Below are positions 10,664 to 20,486 of a stretch of DNA of 35,535 nt, in pieces. A program made the position numbers and the translations under genes. The notes beneath the pieces are model-generated. The model was not told the origin of the DNA and did not search any database. It was given only the letters and a program-made list of their open reading frames with translations. This DNA comes from Sedimenticola sp. (GTDB taxonomy: Bacteria; Pseudomonadota; Gammaproteobacteria; Chromatiales; Chromatiaceae), in contig JALWRH010000066.1 of assembly GCA_026994195.1 (NCBI GenBank), positions 1-35,535 of the forward strand, written 5' to 3'. How positions within the stretch are numbered: the first letter of the stretch is position 1; each line of letters begins with the position of its first letter.

Positions 10664-13600
10664 CAGCCTTCTCTCCCAGCAAGGTATAGATGTTCTCCAG
10701 CAATTCCGTTTCCTGATAAGGCTTGCCCAGGTAACGGTTCACACCCAGATCCATGGCGCGCTGACGGTGCTTCTCACCAGTACGCGAAGTAATCATGATG
10801 ATAGGGATATCCGCCAGTTCACGCGTGTGGCGTATATGCCGCGCCAGCTCATAACCGTCCATGCGCGGCATTTCGATATCCAGCAGCATGACATCCGGCT
10901 TGGCATCCTGAAGCACCGTGATGGCATCCACACCGTCCTTGGCAGTGAGCACCTGCATGTTGTGGCGTTCCAGCAACCGGCTGGTGACCTTGCGCACAGT
11001 AATGGAATCATCCACCACCATGACGGTAATGCCTTTGACTTCTTCTTCCTGCTCCTGGATAGGCGCGCGGGCCACTACATCCGTACGCACCAGCGCATTC
11101 ACATCCAGCAACAAGGCAATCTTGCCATCCGCCAGAATGGTGCCGCCGGTGAACCAGCGTACGCCGCTTAACTGGGCGCCAATGGATTTGACCACCACCT
11201 GGTAATTGCCCAGCAACTGATCCAGCTGAATGGCCATGCGCTGTTCGCCAGAGCGCACCAGCAACAGGGGATACCATTTGACCGCCTCGTTCATACTGGG
11301 CTCTGCGATGCCCAGCATGGCGCCGAGATAACGTACCGGATACATATGACCATTGTACTCTATGCCTTCCGAGTGGCCTCTGTAGCAGGACTCCAGATCC
11401 TTTCGGGAAGCCCGGATGATGACTTCCGCCGAGCCATGGGGAATGGCGAAGGTTTCATCAGCCACCTGCACCAGGAGCGCCTCGGATATTGCGAGAGTAA
11501 ACGGCAGCCGGATGATGAAACTGCTGCCCCTGCCCCGCTGGGACAGAATTTCCAGGGAACCCCCCAGTTGCTTGATTTCACTGACTACGGCATCCATACC
11601 CACGCCACGGCCAGCGACCTGGGTTACTTCGGTGGCGGTGGTGAACCCCGGCTGCAGGATAAACTGGTACAGGGCATCCTCATCCACATCAGCGCCTTCG
11701 TCCATCAAGCCGTTGGCTACAGCCTTGCGGCGAATGGCATCACTGTCCAGTCCGGCGCCGTCATCGGAAATGGTGAGCACCACTTCCGTACCCTCCCGGG
11801 ACATGACCAGAGACACTTTTCCGGTCTCCGGTTTTTCGTTCTCCCGACGTTGCTCGGGAGGCTCGATACCATGTGCCACGGCATTGCGCAGCAGATGTTC
11901 CAATGGCCCCATGATACGGTTGAGAATGGTGCGGTCAATTTCACCTTCGGCGCCGGACACATCCAATTCGGCTTTCTTACCCAGGTTCTGCGCGGTCTGG
12001 CGCACTACCCGCTGCAGCCGTGAAGCCTGACGGTTGAAGGGCACCATACGGGTACGCAGCAGACCATCCTGCAGATCATTGGTCACTCGTGACTGCTGCA
12101 GCATCAGCGTATCCGCATCCCGTGTCTGCTCACTCAGGGACTCACCGATATTGGACAAGTCGTTGATGGTTTCCGACAGCGCCCGGGAAAGCTGCTGCAA
12201 AGTGGAATACTGGTCCATCTCCAGAGGATCGAAATCCTGATAGCGCTGGGTCTCCGCCTCCCTTTCATGACGGGAGCGGATCTGGGCCTCGGTTTCCAGT
12301 TCCAGAGCCCTCAGCTGCTTGCGCAGGCGGGCAATGGTGTCGTTGAGTTCATCAAGGTTGTTCTGAACCGTCTTGTTGTGCTGCTCCAGACGGGCGCGAT
12401 AGATACTGACCTCACCTGCATTGTTTACCAGCTGATCAAGAAGTTCAGCAAGTACCCGGACGCGTTCTCCTTTGCCCGCCAGTTCCTCTTCAGGTTGCAG
12501 GGGGGGGGGACGTTGCCCGTCCCGGGAAGGCGCTTCGCCGCCGGGGAAAGGCAGTACTCTGCTTTCCAGGTCGCGCAGCTCACTGTCCCCCATAAGCTCG
12601 GAATCCGTCAACATCTGGGAGTCCATGAGCAGGGATGATGCAGCCTGCGTATCTTCAATAGCGCTGGCTTCAGACATCTGGGAGGTGCTGCGGGACATAA
12701 GGGATTCGCTCGCGCCTTCCTCCGACTTTTCCACGGCGATGCCGCCGGGAAGCTGCCACTCACGGCCTTCCGCTGCCGCCTCCAAAGCACGGGTCACGTC
12801 TGTCACATCCGGCAGGGGAGCGGACTGCTGCAACTGATCGATGCTTGTCTCCAGGCCATCCAGACCCAGGCGCACGAGAGGGATCAAATTGCTGTCCGGC
12901 TCCCGCTCCCCGGAAGCAAGGTTCTCAAAAAGGGATTCCAGGGCATGACTGAGATTACCCAGCGGGAAGAGCCCTGCAAAGCGGGCGTTGCCCTTCATGG
13001 TATGAAGATTGCGCATCAGGCCATCGACTGATGCCCGTGCAGTCATATCCTGCTCCCACTGCCCGTACAAGTCTTCCAGCTGCTCGCCTATCTCGGCAGC
13101 TTCCTCAAGGAAAATATCCAAAAGCTCCGGATCCACATCCGGGGGAAGGGCCGTTTTCTTTGCCGGGGATGCCGGCGCAGGCTCATGCAACTGGGAGATA
13201 TTTTCTTCTTCACTCCATGATTCCGACAGAAGAATGGATTCCGGTTCTGCATCCATGGGATGGCTCACTTCTTCGTGAGTGACAGCAGACTCAGCTTCCA
13301 AAGATTCTGCTTCTGCTTCTGCTTCTGCTTCTGTTTCTTCGGGCAGCAATTGGCGCATGCCCTCCAGGAGGGAGTTCAGGGTTTCATTCTGGGAACCCAG
13401 GTCCGGCAGCTTGCCATTGAGGTGCAACAGATCCAAAGAACTTTCCACATCCTCTATCAATGCCGCCACGGTATTTCTTGTATCCGGGTCTACCGTACCC
13501 CCACTGGCGCCCAGCATGCTGAAGAAAGACTCCAACCCCTGCAGAAGCTCACCCAAAGGAGTAAGCCCTGCGTGCCAGGCACCTTCCTTGAGGGCTTCCA

Positions 13601-16600
13601 GGTTAGAGCGGATGCGGGTACTGACATCGGGGTTTGCCTCCCAGGCCATGAGATTCCCGGCAAGATCTTCCAGCTGTTCGCCAGCTTCTTCAAGGAAGCG
13701 TCCCCGGGTTTCCTGATCCGGGATGAAATCGGATACGGCTTCACTGTCTCCGCTGGACTGCAGTTCGGAGATGACATCCGGCAACGCACTGTCCAGTTCA
13801 CGAATATCTTCCAGCAAGTCCTCCCAGCCGTCGATCTCCACACCGGGGGTGTTGATCGCATCCAGCATGCCCTGCATGGTATCCCTGAAGCGTTGCAGGA
13901 CGGACAGTGCCGGTTCATCACAGGCATAGGACAACTGATGCATGTGTTTGCAGTAGTGTTCCATTTCACCCGCCAAAGCTGCCATGGGGGGAACTTCAGC
14001 TAGATGGGAGCTACCATGCAGGGTATGCACAGCACGCACCAGCTCTGCATCGATGACGCACTGATCACAGCCGGCGATAAATTTATCGATAACATTCAGG
14101 TGAGTGGCCGACTCGGCGCGGAAGATATCCACCAGGTCTTCCGCCAGAAGAATCGAAGAGCTTTCAAGGACACTGGCCTTTTCCTGGGCTGCCTCCTCTT
14201 CCAGGTCGAATGGACTTTCACCTTCCAGCTCCAGTTCTTCTGACAGGGGCTCCTCGAGTCCAGCCAGTTCAGAATCGAACTGTTCCTCATCGATCTCCCC
14301 GGAGATCTCCGGCTCAGGCGTCTTCTGGGCTTCCGCCAGGGCGAAGCCACGTTCCTGTAGGCCGTTGACGTCCACTGCCGCCATGCCGCTCTGGGCCTGA
14401 GCTTCGATGAGCACGGGTACTGCCGCAACAACATCGTCAAGATAGGCTATGACCTCGGAAGAAGGGGTAACGCTGCCGTCCATGATACGGTTGAGCAGGT
14501 TTTCCACGGCCCAGGCAAATTCGCCTATGACATGAGCGCCCACCATGCGCCCACTGCCCTTGAGGGTATGGAAAGAACGGCGGAAATCCTGCAGGGCCGC
14601 CTCGTTGCTGGCATCTTCACGCCACAGGGGATACTGCGACTGTATAACCTCCAGCTCCTCTGCAGCTTCCTCCATGAAGATATCGAAGATATCCGCATCG
14701 ATTTCATCCATCTGGGTGGGCATCACTTCAGAAGCTGAAGCCTCTGAAGCTGCTGTCTCCCCAGAGACTTCCCTTTCCTCCAACTGACCCGCCAAGCCGG
14801 AGTCTTGTTCTTCTTCAACCACGGGGGGGGGCGTTGCTGCAGCCGCGAGTTCATCCTCCGGTACATCTTCAAGAGGCATGGAATCGGAGAACAGTTCTTC
14901 ACCAGCGGCATCAGCGCCGGGAGCTTGCGCCTCGTCTTCAAATTCCGGATGTACCTGAGCCTTTGCAGCAGCAGCTTCGGAAGTCAGACTGGCAAGGGCT
15001 TCCTCTGCATAATCGGTGAATTTTTCCAGGTTGATGCGTTTCTCCAGACGCGCTTCGAGGTAGTACTCGATGCCGGCGAAGAAATCTACCAGCGCGCTTT
15101 GTTGCACACCATCCAGCCCCTTGTCATCAAGGGCAAACTCGCGCAATACAGGCTCCGCCCTGTTCATGAGGGCCGATATCTTGTCCAGGCCGGCAAGAGA
15201 GAAAACTCCGATAAGCTTGTGCACATTATCGGCAACTTTACTCAGGCCGGTTTCAGCCGCCATGCCCCGCAGATACTTTTCCACACCTTCCTTGATCTGG
15301 GAAAACTCGGAAAAGGCTTCCTGGATGACCCGTTCGACGCTCTCCTCGGCTTCCTGGTCCTGGATGGCCTCATCAGTAGCTTCCACTTCATCGGAAGAAG
15401 ACACATCAAGTGCGTTTTCCACTTCCACGATAGCCGTTGCGATTTCCATCAGGGCATCATCATCGAGCAACTCGCCACTTTCAGCGGAGAGAGACAACTT
15501 CTCACTCACTTCAGCAAGTTTTTCCCTCAACAACCCACGCCCCAGCATTCCCAGGGTATCGCCGGTTTTGTTGAGCAGATCGCTCAATCCATCCAGCCGA
15601 TGCACTTCTTCCCGGTCTCCCCGGATATACAGATCCAGTGCTTCCTTGACCCGTCCAAGATCTTCATGCAAAGCCCCGGCGACAGCATCCAATACATTCT
15701 CATCAGCGCCGGTTACTGCTTCAGACGCGGATTTGTGTATCTGATCAGGAAAACTGTTGGCCAGGTCAGCAGTACGCTTTACCGTCTGCACCACGGCATT
15801 GGTGGAATGGGAGCGGGAAACGAAATAGAGCAGACTTTTAAGCAGATCGATGGGGAAATCGCGCACCGTGGCTTCCTCACCACGAGCAATCAGATCCTTG
15901 AACACCCGGTCGATGCGGCTGAACAGCCGCTTGACTTCCTGGTCGGCGGTGAATTCTCCATCAATAAGAGTAATAACCAGTGCTTCTGCGGCATCCATCA
16001 AACGGCGCAGGCGCAAAGTTCCAGCCATGGCATTGATTTTCTGCAGCACTTGCAGAACTTCATTCAGACCCTGATCAATATCATTCTCGTTGTACCAATT
16101 CAGAAGGGCCTTGTGGAATTCATTGCGCAAACTTCTGGTCAACCCGGGAATCCTGGCATTGCCGGATCCGGGAACCACGGGTTCTCTTTCCACCAAACGA
16201 TCCAGATTTGGTGCATACAGAACCACTTCTGATGCTGGCGACATGTTGCGCGCGGCGCGCAGGTCGTTCATGGCCGGCAACAATACCAGTGGGATATCGG
16301 GCTCGCCTTTCTCCAGACGATTGAGATAGGGCGGTAGCTGTATGAGTCCCAGCATCAGGGATTCGACAAGGCGCTCATTCCCCCGTAACTCACCTTCTGC
16401 GAGGAGTTTGGCAACACGCTCCATCTCCTCGGCAAGCATCCCCGCGCCATACACTTGCACCATGCGCAAGGTGCCGAGCAGTTGATGGACATACTTCAGG
16501 TATTCCTGAATGCCATCGCCTCTAAATCCTGCCTGCACATACTCTTCCAACGCCTGGCGGGCAAGAAGTATGGTTTCATCCATCCCCTCTTTTACCCAGC

Positions 16601-16637
16601 GCAGGGTCGCGTAATCAGGCTTTTCCACGTCAGTCAT
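10656..16637 (-). CDS. chpA: Hybrid chemotaxis histidine kinase ChpA (multi-HPt, CheA core, CheW, receiver)
   Basis: Central kinase of the type IV pilus Chp pathway, 1993 residues. Degenerate HPt-like helical domains fill the first 550 residues, for example HQLLGTLR at His51. Three canonical phospho-acceptor motifs follow: FHTLKGSGR (His690), VHTLHGSSH (His871) and LHTMKGNAR (His1212). After a Ser/Asp-rich linker comes the CheA dimerisation region. The ATPase follows with an N box at HLLRNAVAHGIEP (about 1582), ISDDGAGLD and AGRGVGMDAV. A CheW domain (about 1710-1855) and a receiver domain follow, with Asp1920 in MLLDIEMPRMDGY and Lys1972. ATG at 16637 has GGGGA seven bases upstream. It is shorter than Pseudomonas ChpA (about 2470 residues), probably with fewer HPt-type modules. 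Confidence 0.95.
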   Translation of the reverse strand: MTDVEKPDYATLRWVKEGMDETILLARQALEEYVQAGFRGDGIQEYLKYVHQLLGTLRMVQVYGAGMLAEEMERVAKLLAEGELRGNERLVESLMLGLIQLPPYLNRLEKGEPDIPLVLLPAMNDLRAARNMSPASEVVLYAPNLDRLVEREPVVPGSGNARIPGLTRSLRNEFHKALLNWYNENDIDQGLNEVLQVLQKINAMAGTLRLRRLMDAAEALVITLIDGEFTADQEVKRLFSRIDRVFKDLIARGEEATVRDFPIDLLKSLLYFVSRSHSTNAVVQTVKRTADLANSFPDQIHKSASEAVTGADENVLDAVAGALHEDLGRVKEALDLYIRGDREEVHRLDGLSDLLNKTGDTLGMLGRGLLREKLAEVSEKLSLSAESGELLDDDALMEIATAIVEVENALDVSSSDEVEATDEAIQDQEAEESVERVIQEAFSEFSQIKEGVEKYLRGMAAETGLSKVADNVHKLIGVFSLAGLDKISALMNRAEPVLREFALDDKGLDGVQQSALVDFFAGIEYYLEARLEKRINLEKFTDYAEEALASLTSEAAAAKAQVHPEFEDEAQAPGADAAGEELFSDSMPLEDVPEDELAAAATPPPVVEEEQDSGLAGQLEEREVSGETAASEASASEVMPTQMDEIDADIFDIFMEEAAEELEVIQSQYPLWREDASNEAALQDFRRSFHTLKGSGRMVGAHVIGEFAWAVENLLNRIMDGSVTPSSEVIAYLDDVVAAVPVLIEAQAQSGMAAVDVNGLQERGFALAEAQKTPEPEISGEIDEEQFDSELAGLEEPLSEELELEGESPFDLEEEAAQEKASVLESSSILLAEDLVDIFRAESATHLNVIDKFIAGCDQCVIDAELVRAVHTLHGSSHLAEVPPMAALAGEMEHYCKHMHQLSYACDEPALSVLQRFRDTMQGMLDAINTPGVEIDGWEDLLEDIRELDSALPDVISELQSSGDSEAVSDFIPDQETRGRFLEEAGEQLEDLAGNLMAWEANPDVSTRIRSNLEALKEGAWHAGLTPLGELLQGLESFFSMLGASGGTVDPDTRNTVAALIEDVESSLDLLHLNGKLPDLGSQNETLNSLLEGMRQLLPEETEAEAEAEAESLEAESAVTHEEVSHPMDAEPESILLSESWSEEENISQLHEPAPASPAKKTALPPDVDPELLDIFLEEAAEIGEQLEDLYGQWEQDMTARASVDGLMRNLHTMKGNARFAGLFPLGNLSHALESLFENLASGEREPDSNLIPLVRLGLDGLETSIDQLQQSAPLPDVTDVTRALEAAAEGREWQLPGGIAVEKSEEGASESLMSRSTSQMSEASAIEDTQAASSLLMDSQMLTDSELMGDSELRDLESRVLPFPGGEAPSRDGQRPPPLQPEEELAGKGERVRVLAELLDQLVNNAGEVSIYRARLEQHNKTVQNNLDELNDTIARLRKQLRALELETEAQIRSRHEREAETQRYQDFDPLEMDQYSTLQQLSRALSETINDLSNIGESLSEQTRDADTLMLQQSRVTNDLQDGLLRTRMVPFNRQASRLQRVVRQTAQNLGKKAELDVSGAEGEIDRTILNRIMGPLEHLLRNAVAHGIEPPEQRRENEKPETGKVSLVMSREGTEVVLTISDDGAGLDSDAIRRKAVANGLMDEGADVDEDALYQFILQPGFTTATEVTQVAGRGVGMDAVVSEIKQLGGSLEILSQRGRGSSFIIRLPFTLAISEALLVQVADETFAIPHGSAEVIIRASRKDLESCYRGHSEGIEYNGHMYPVRYLGAMLGIAEPSMNEAVKWYPLLLVRSGEQRMAIQLDQLLGNYQVVVKSIGAQLSGVRWFTGGTILADGKIALLLDVNALVRTDVVARAPIQEQEEEVKGITVMVVDDSITVRKVTSRLLERHNMQVLTAKDGVDAITVLQDAKPDVMLLDIEMPRMDGYELARHIRHTRELADIPIIMITSRTGEKHRQRAMDLGVNRYLGKPYQETELLENIYTLLGEKADA
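13305..13334 (-). repeat. Hexanucleotide tandem repeat inside chpA
   Basis: Five copies of TTCTGC (the last ends in T) encode an alternating Glu-Ala tract at about residues 1101-1111, in an acidic linker between HPt-type modules. The unit length keeps the reading frame, so slippage would change linker length without breaking the gene. Confidence 0.8.
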
Positions 16638-16666
16638 CAATCATCCCCGGGATGAACTGCTGAATC

Positions 16667-16701
16667 ATTGCCGGGACTGAATGAAGTGCAGTCCCGGCAA
16701 T
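16667..16701 (-). promoter_or_regulatory. Strong intercistronic hairpin between pilJ and chpA
   Basis: A perfect 13-bp stem (16667-16679 with 16689-16701; arms ATTGCCGGGACTG and CAGTCCCGGCAAT) closes a 9-base loop in the 80-base gap after the pilJ stop. No U-tract follows on the minus strand, so readthrough to chpA is expected. It probably protects the pilJ 3' end or lowers chpA expression. Confidence 0.7.
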
Positions 16702-16717
16702 GCGCCAGAAGCTAGCG

Positions 16718-18835
16718 TTACACCTTGTCCGGCAGTACGAAGCCGGCAACGGACTGACGCAGCTGGTTGGTCTTTTCCGCCAGTTCCCCGATCTCGGCTG
16801 CGGCGTTTCTGGTGCCGTCGGTTGTCTGCTGGGTAATCTCCTGGATCACACCCATGGTGTCATTGAGTTGGCGCGCCTCGGCAGATTCCTGCTGGGCCGA
16901 ATCGGCCAGCCGGGTGATGATACCGGCAATCTCATTGGATACCTTCTCGATCTCCTGCAGGGCTGCACCTGCATCCTCTGCCAGGCCGGCACCGCCCACC
17001 ACTTCCGTGGTACTGGCTTCCATGGAACTGACCGCCTCGTTGGTATCCGCCTGGATGGTCTGTACCAGAGCTTCGATCTGTTTGGTCGCGTTGGCTGAAC
17101 GTTCAGCAAGTCGCTGTACCTCATCGGCAACCACCGCAAAACCACGGCCGGCCTCTCCCGCCATGGCCGCCTGCATAGCAGCGTTCAGGGCCAGAATGTT
17201 GGTCTGATCGGCAATATCCTCAATCAGTTCCACGATATTGCCAATCTCCTGGGAGCTTTCACCCAGTCGCTTGATCCGTTTGGAAGTCTCCTGGATCTGC
17301 TCGCGGATGTTGTCCATACCGTTGATGGTCCTACGCACCGCTTCTCCACCCTTGGAAGCAAGCTCCACCGAGTTCTGCGCAACCTGAGCGGATTCTGTAG
17401 CATCACCGGCCATGCTTTCCAGGGCATTGGTCATCTGGTCGATAGTGGCGCTGGCACCAGTGATCTGCTCACGCTGATGCTCCGCCGCATCCGCCAGATG
17501 ATGGATGGTAGCCTGGGTTTCCTGCGCAGAACTGGACACCTCTTCGGTGGTCTGGTTGATGGATTCAACCACCTCGCGCATGGCCTCGATAGCATAGTTG
17601 ATGGAGTCCGCGATAGCCCCCGTGATGTCCTCGGTTACTGTAGCCTGCACTGACAGGTCACCATCCGCCAGGTCGCCCATTTCATCCAGCAGGCGCCGGA
17701 TGGCTTCCTGGTTTCTCCGGTACTGTTCGGAAGTGGCTTCCTCTCGTTTACGAGCCTGTCCCACCAGAACGATGCCCAGTAACACCAGCAACACCGCAGA
17801 CAAACCACCTAAAGCGGTAACCAATGTGGCATTGACAGGAATACCCGCCACTTTCAGGTCAGCCGCTGGGGTTCCGTACAATTTGATAAGTTCGCCCACT
17901 TCCTGGGCCACCTTGTCGGAAGACAGGGAAAGCTGGCTGGGAACATCCATATCAGGCAGCACTTCGCCGGTCGCAAGGGCTTCCTGTGCCTTTTCGCTCA
18001 TACCGGTTTCACCCACGGCCTCCAGGGCCGGCAGCACATCCGAGATCATTCCCAGAATCATGCCAAGGGACTCATCCAGATCACCCAGAATGGCGGTAAC
18101 TTCCAACAGGCCTTCCTTGACGTCCTCCCGTTCCACGGCTTTGATGCCCAGTACCGGACTGCCATTGACCAGAGCATCGATGACTGTTTTCAACTCATCC
18201 ACGTCCTGGGTAAGCTGGTCCACCGCAAGGGCTGTGGCGGAGCCGCCAGCGAGCACGTCGTTGAGGGCGGAGTTGATACGCTCCGTAAGAAACAACTGAC
18301 GGGTCGCGTAATAGATCTGAGTAGGGTCGGCTTTTCCTTCCACCAGGGCATTGGTGACTTCGTTGGATACTTCCAGGAGATCAGGCAGTGTGTCCCGAAT
18401 ACTGTTGATGATCTCGTTTACGGACAAGATAGCATCCTGATTGTCAAGAATCGCATCAACGTGGGAACGCAGTTCCAGCCAGGCGTTTTCCACTTTATGA
18501 AGTTCCGGTTGGATGGCTGCAGGAGAAGGCGGCAGGTTCTGTTCGGGCGAACCGTTCTTGAGCATATCCAGGATCTGGGAGAACCTGTCCCGGGATTCCT
18601 GCATGCGGGCGAAGGAAGCTTCCTTACCGCTCGCCGCTTCAGATGCATATTTCGCGATCCGGTGTGCAAGCACCTGCTGTTCAGACGCACCCAGTACGTA
18701 TTTGTCCAGGTCTGCACTGTGCTTGGCCCAGGCGACGAAGGCCATAACCCCCGCAACCATGGATACCACCAGCAAAACAGAAAGCAGTGGAACCAGGGCC
18801 GACCGGCTGGATCCTTTCTTTGCTCTAGCTACCAT
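16718..18835 (-). CDS. pilJ: Type IV pilus chemoreceptor PilJ
   Basis: Methyl-accepting chemotaxis-type receptor of the Chp system, 705 residues. A membrane helix at about 14-36 and a second at about 338-360 enclose a long helical periplasmic sensor of the PilJ_N type. A HAMP-like linker (about 361-413) leads to the cytoplasmic coiled coil. Its conserved hairpin tip reads [27 protein letters not shown] and continues to [20 protein letters not shown] (about 542-590). No C-terminal tethering pentapeptide for CheR/CheB is seen. It lies between pilI and chpA, and the usual next gene pilK is missing. The start ATG at 18835 follows GGGG at eight bases. Confidence 0.95.
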   Translation of the reverse strand: MVARAKKGSSRSALVPLLSVLLVVSMVAGVMAFVAWAKHSADLDKYVLGASEQQVLAHRIAKYASEAASGKEASFARMQESRDRFSQILDMLKNGSPEQNLPPSPAAIQPELHKVENAWLELRSHVDAILDNQDAILSVNEIINSIRDTLPDLLEVSNEVTNALVEGKADPTQIYYATRQLFLTERINSALNDVLAGGSATALAVDQLTQDVDELKTVIDALVNGSPVLGIKAVEREDVKEGLLEVTAILGDLDESLGMILGMISDVLPALEAVGETGMSEKAQEALATGEVLPDMDVPSQLSLSSDKVAQEVGELIKLYGTPAADLKVAGIPVNATLVTALGGLSAVLLVLLGIVLVGQARKREEATSEQYRRNQEAIRRLLDEMGDLADGDLSVQATVTEDITGAIADSINYAIEAMREVVESINQTTEEVSSSAQETQATIHHLADAAEHQREQITGASATIDQMTNALESMAGDATESAQVAQNSVELASKGGEAVRRTINGMDNIREQIQETSKRIKRLGESSQEIGNIVELIEDIADQTNILALNAAMQAAMAGEAGRGFAVVADEVQRLAERSANATKQIEALVQTIQADTNEAVSSMEASTTEVVGGAGLAEDAGAALQEIEKVSNEIAGIITRLADSAQQESAEARQLNDTMGVIQEITQQTTDGTRNAAAEIGELAEKTNQLRQSVAGFVLPDKV

Positions 18836-18894
18836 TTCTTTAACCCCTTCATATTGTGAGTTCTACCCACCCAGCTTGTAATGTTTATCATCAT

Positions 18895-18912
18895 GTAACG
18901 GGTTGCCGTTAC
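18895..18912 (-). other. Short hairpin between pilI and pilJ
   Basis: A perfect 7-bp stem (GTAACGG with CCGTTAC) and a GTTG loop lie in the 145-base gap between pilI and pilJ. No U-tract follows. The gap shows nothing else clear and could hold a pilJ promoter. Confidence 0.35.
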
Positions 18913-18980
18913 GGTATTGATCAGTTCAATTCCACCTGCCCCAGCGCAGGCCAATTTCGTCAGACAAAAGCCTTCCGGGA

Positions 18981-19535
18981 CTATGCCGCCGCCGACATGA
19001 AACGTTCATCATTTGCCAAGGCAGCCATACTGAAGACCGGCCAGACGCCATCATCCAACCCAAAGACGTCATACACATAGCGGCCGAGCAACCCATCAAA
19101 ACGGGTATCCGGAATCTGTTTGCTCATGGGAAGATGCCGCATCCCCAGCACTGAGGAAACCAGCAATCCCATGGATGCCCCCCTGTTGCGGATCACCATC
19201 ACCCGGGACTGGTCATTGACCACAACCGGGCTGCCACCAATGAATTGCTGCAGGTCCACGATGGGAAGAAGCTCACCGCGGATATTGGCCAGGCCCAACA
19301 TCCATTTGCTGGTGCCAGGCACCCGGGTGACCGAATCCGGATAGGGCAACAGTTCACGGATTTCATCCATGGCGGAAATAATTTTCACCCCATCCAACAC
19401 AAAAGCCAGCCCCTGCCAGTCCTCTTCCTTGACCATGGTGGCCGGAACCAGTGATTCCTGCTTCCGGCTGCGCTCATCCACCCGGGACAGATATTGCAAC
19501 ACCGCCTGCAGCGAATGCTCTGGGCTGCCGGACAT
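18981..19535 (-). CDS. pilI: CheW-like adaptor PilI
   Basis: A 184-residue CheW-domain protein coupling the receptor PilJ to the kinase ChpA. Visible CheW features are GLAFVLDGVKIISAMDEIRELLPYP, the LGLANIRGELLPIVDLQQFIGG core (the conserved GxxxxRGxxLPxxDL pattern) and VMVIRNRGASMGLLVSSVLGMRHL. Its ATG shares the A of the pilH TGA stop (19533-19537), indicating translational coupling with pilH. The order pilG-pilH-pilI-pilJ is the standard one for the Chp cluster. Confidence 0.94.
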   Translation of the reverse strand: MSGSPEHSLQAVLQYLSRVDERSRKQESLVPATMVKEEDWQGLAFVLDGVKIISAMDEIRELLPYPDSVTRVPGTSKWMLGLANIRGELLPIVDLQQFIGGSPVVVNDQSRVMVIRNRGASMGLLVSSVLGMRHLPMSKQIPDTRFDGLLGRYVYDVFGLDDGVWPVFSMAALANDERFMSAAA

Positions 19536-19897
19536 CAGCTGACCATCTCGCTGACTTTGTTCAACAGTTCACCCACATCAACCGGCTTCACCAGGTAATC
19601 CTTGGCGCCCTGACGCATCCCCCACTCACGATCAGTATCCTGATCTTTGGTGGTTACGATGATAATAGGAATATGCTTGGTGGATGCATTACGGTGAATT
19701 TTTCTCGTTGCCTGGAAGCCGTTCAGCCCGGGCATGACCACATCCATAAGTATGAGATCCGGCATTTCCTCAATGGCTTTCTGCACGCCTTCTTCCCCGT
19801 CTGTCGCCACAACCACCTGGTAGCCTTCGCCACCAAGGGCAGAGCTGAAGATATGCACTTCAGTAGGAGAATCATCAACAATCAGTACTTTTGCCAT
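19535..19897 (-). CDS. pilH: Response regulator PilH (single receiver domain)
   Basis: A 120-residue CheY-like receiver domain with no output domain. It starts MAKVLIVDDSPTE (acidic pair) and has the phospho-acceptor Asp in DLILMDVVMPGLNGFQATRKI. It ends with the TTKDQDTDREWGMRQGAKDYLVKPV switch region containing the conserved Lys. In Pseudomonas PilH tunes or opposes PilG in pilus control. The gene lies 58 bases after pilG and is coupled to pilI. AAGGA precedes the ATG by about ten bases. Confidence 0.95.
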   Translation of the reverse strand: MAKVLIVDDSPTEVHIFSSALGGEGYQVVVATDGEEGVQKAIEEMPDLILMDVVMPGLNGFQATRKIHRNASTKHIPIIIVTTKDQDTDREWGMRQGAKDYLVKPVDVGELLNKVSEMVS

Positions 19898-19955
19898 ATT
19901 TTATTTTTCCTTGCGTAAATTCGTTACTTGGTAATTCAAAGAAATCTTAGAAATC

Positions 19956-20354
19956 TTATGCAGCTTTCGGAATATGCCGGCGTATTGCGTCCAGCAATTC
20001 ATCCCGGCTGAAAGGCTTGGTCAGGTACTGATCCGAACCGGCCAGGCGGCCTTTGGCGCGATCAAACAGACCGTCCTTGCTGGATAGCATAACCACTGGC
20101 GTATCGCTGTAAGCCTTGTTGTTCTTGATCAGCGCACAGGTCTGGTAACCATCCAGGCGCGGCATCATGATATCCACGAAAATCAGATCAGGGTGATGAT
20201 CCGCTACCAGGGACAAGGCCTCAAATCCGTCTTCAGCCGTAACCACCTCACACCCTGCCTTTGACAACAGATTCTCCGCAGTCCGGCGGATGGTCTTGCT
20301 GTCATCGATAACCATTATCTTGAGGCCGGCAACCCCGGAAGTTTCATCATTCAT
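19956..20354 (-). CDS. pilG: Response regulator PilG (single receiver domain)
   Basis: A CheY-like response regulator of twitching motility, 132 residues from ATG 20354. It has IMVIDDSKTIRRTAENLL, phospho-acceptor Asp in LIFVDIMMPRLDGYQTCALIKNN, VVMLSSKDGLFDRAKGRLAGSDQYLTKPFS and the Lys switch residue. These stretches are very close to those remembered for Pseudomonas PilG. An in-frame GTG at 20363 would add three residues; the ATG is preferred because the family starts only a few residues before the receiver fold. It is the first Chp gene, 132 bases after the rhodanese-like gene on the same strand, and probably has its own promoter. Confidence 0.95.
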   Translation of the reverse strand: MNDETSGVAGLKIMVIDDSKTIRRTAENLLSKAGCEVVTAEDGFEALSLVADHHPDLIFVDIMMPRLDGYQTCALIKNNKAYSDTPVVMLSSKDGLFDRAKGRLAGSDQYLTKPFSRDELLDAIRRHIPKAA

Positions 20355-20382
20355 TACTGCCACTCACTGTATACATAACCAT

Positions 20383-20421
20383 CATGATCTGGAAAATATA
20401 CTACACTGCAACCTCATGATC
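20383..20421 (-). promoter_or_regulatory. Possible pilG promoter with paired CATGATC motifs
   Basis: Two identical CATGATC heptamers (20383-20389 and 20415-20421) start 32 bases apart, about three helical turns, in the 132-base gap upstream of pilG. Between them on the minus strand lies TATATT (20400-20395), a plausible -10 element; no convincing -35 is seen. The arrangement could be an operator around the pilG promoter. The factor is unknown. Confidence 0.35.
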
Positions 20422-20486
20422 AGGAAAACATCGCCCTGCCCCCGCTGGCTTTCCCTGCAAGAGAAGCTGGAGGCAAGAGAATCACT

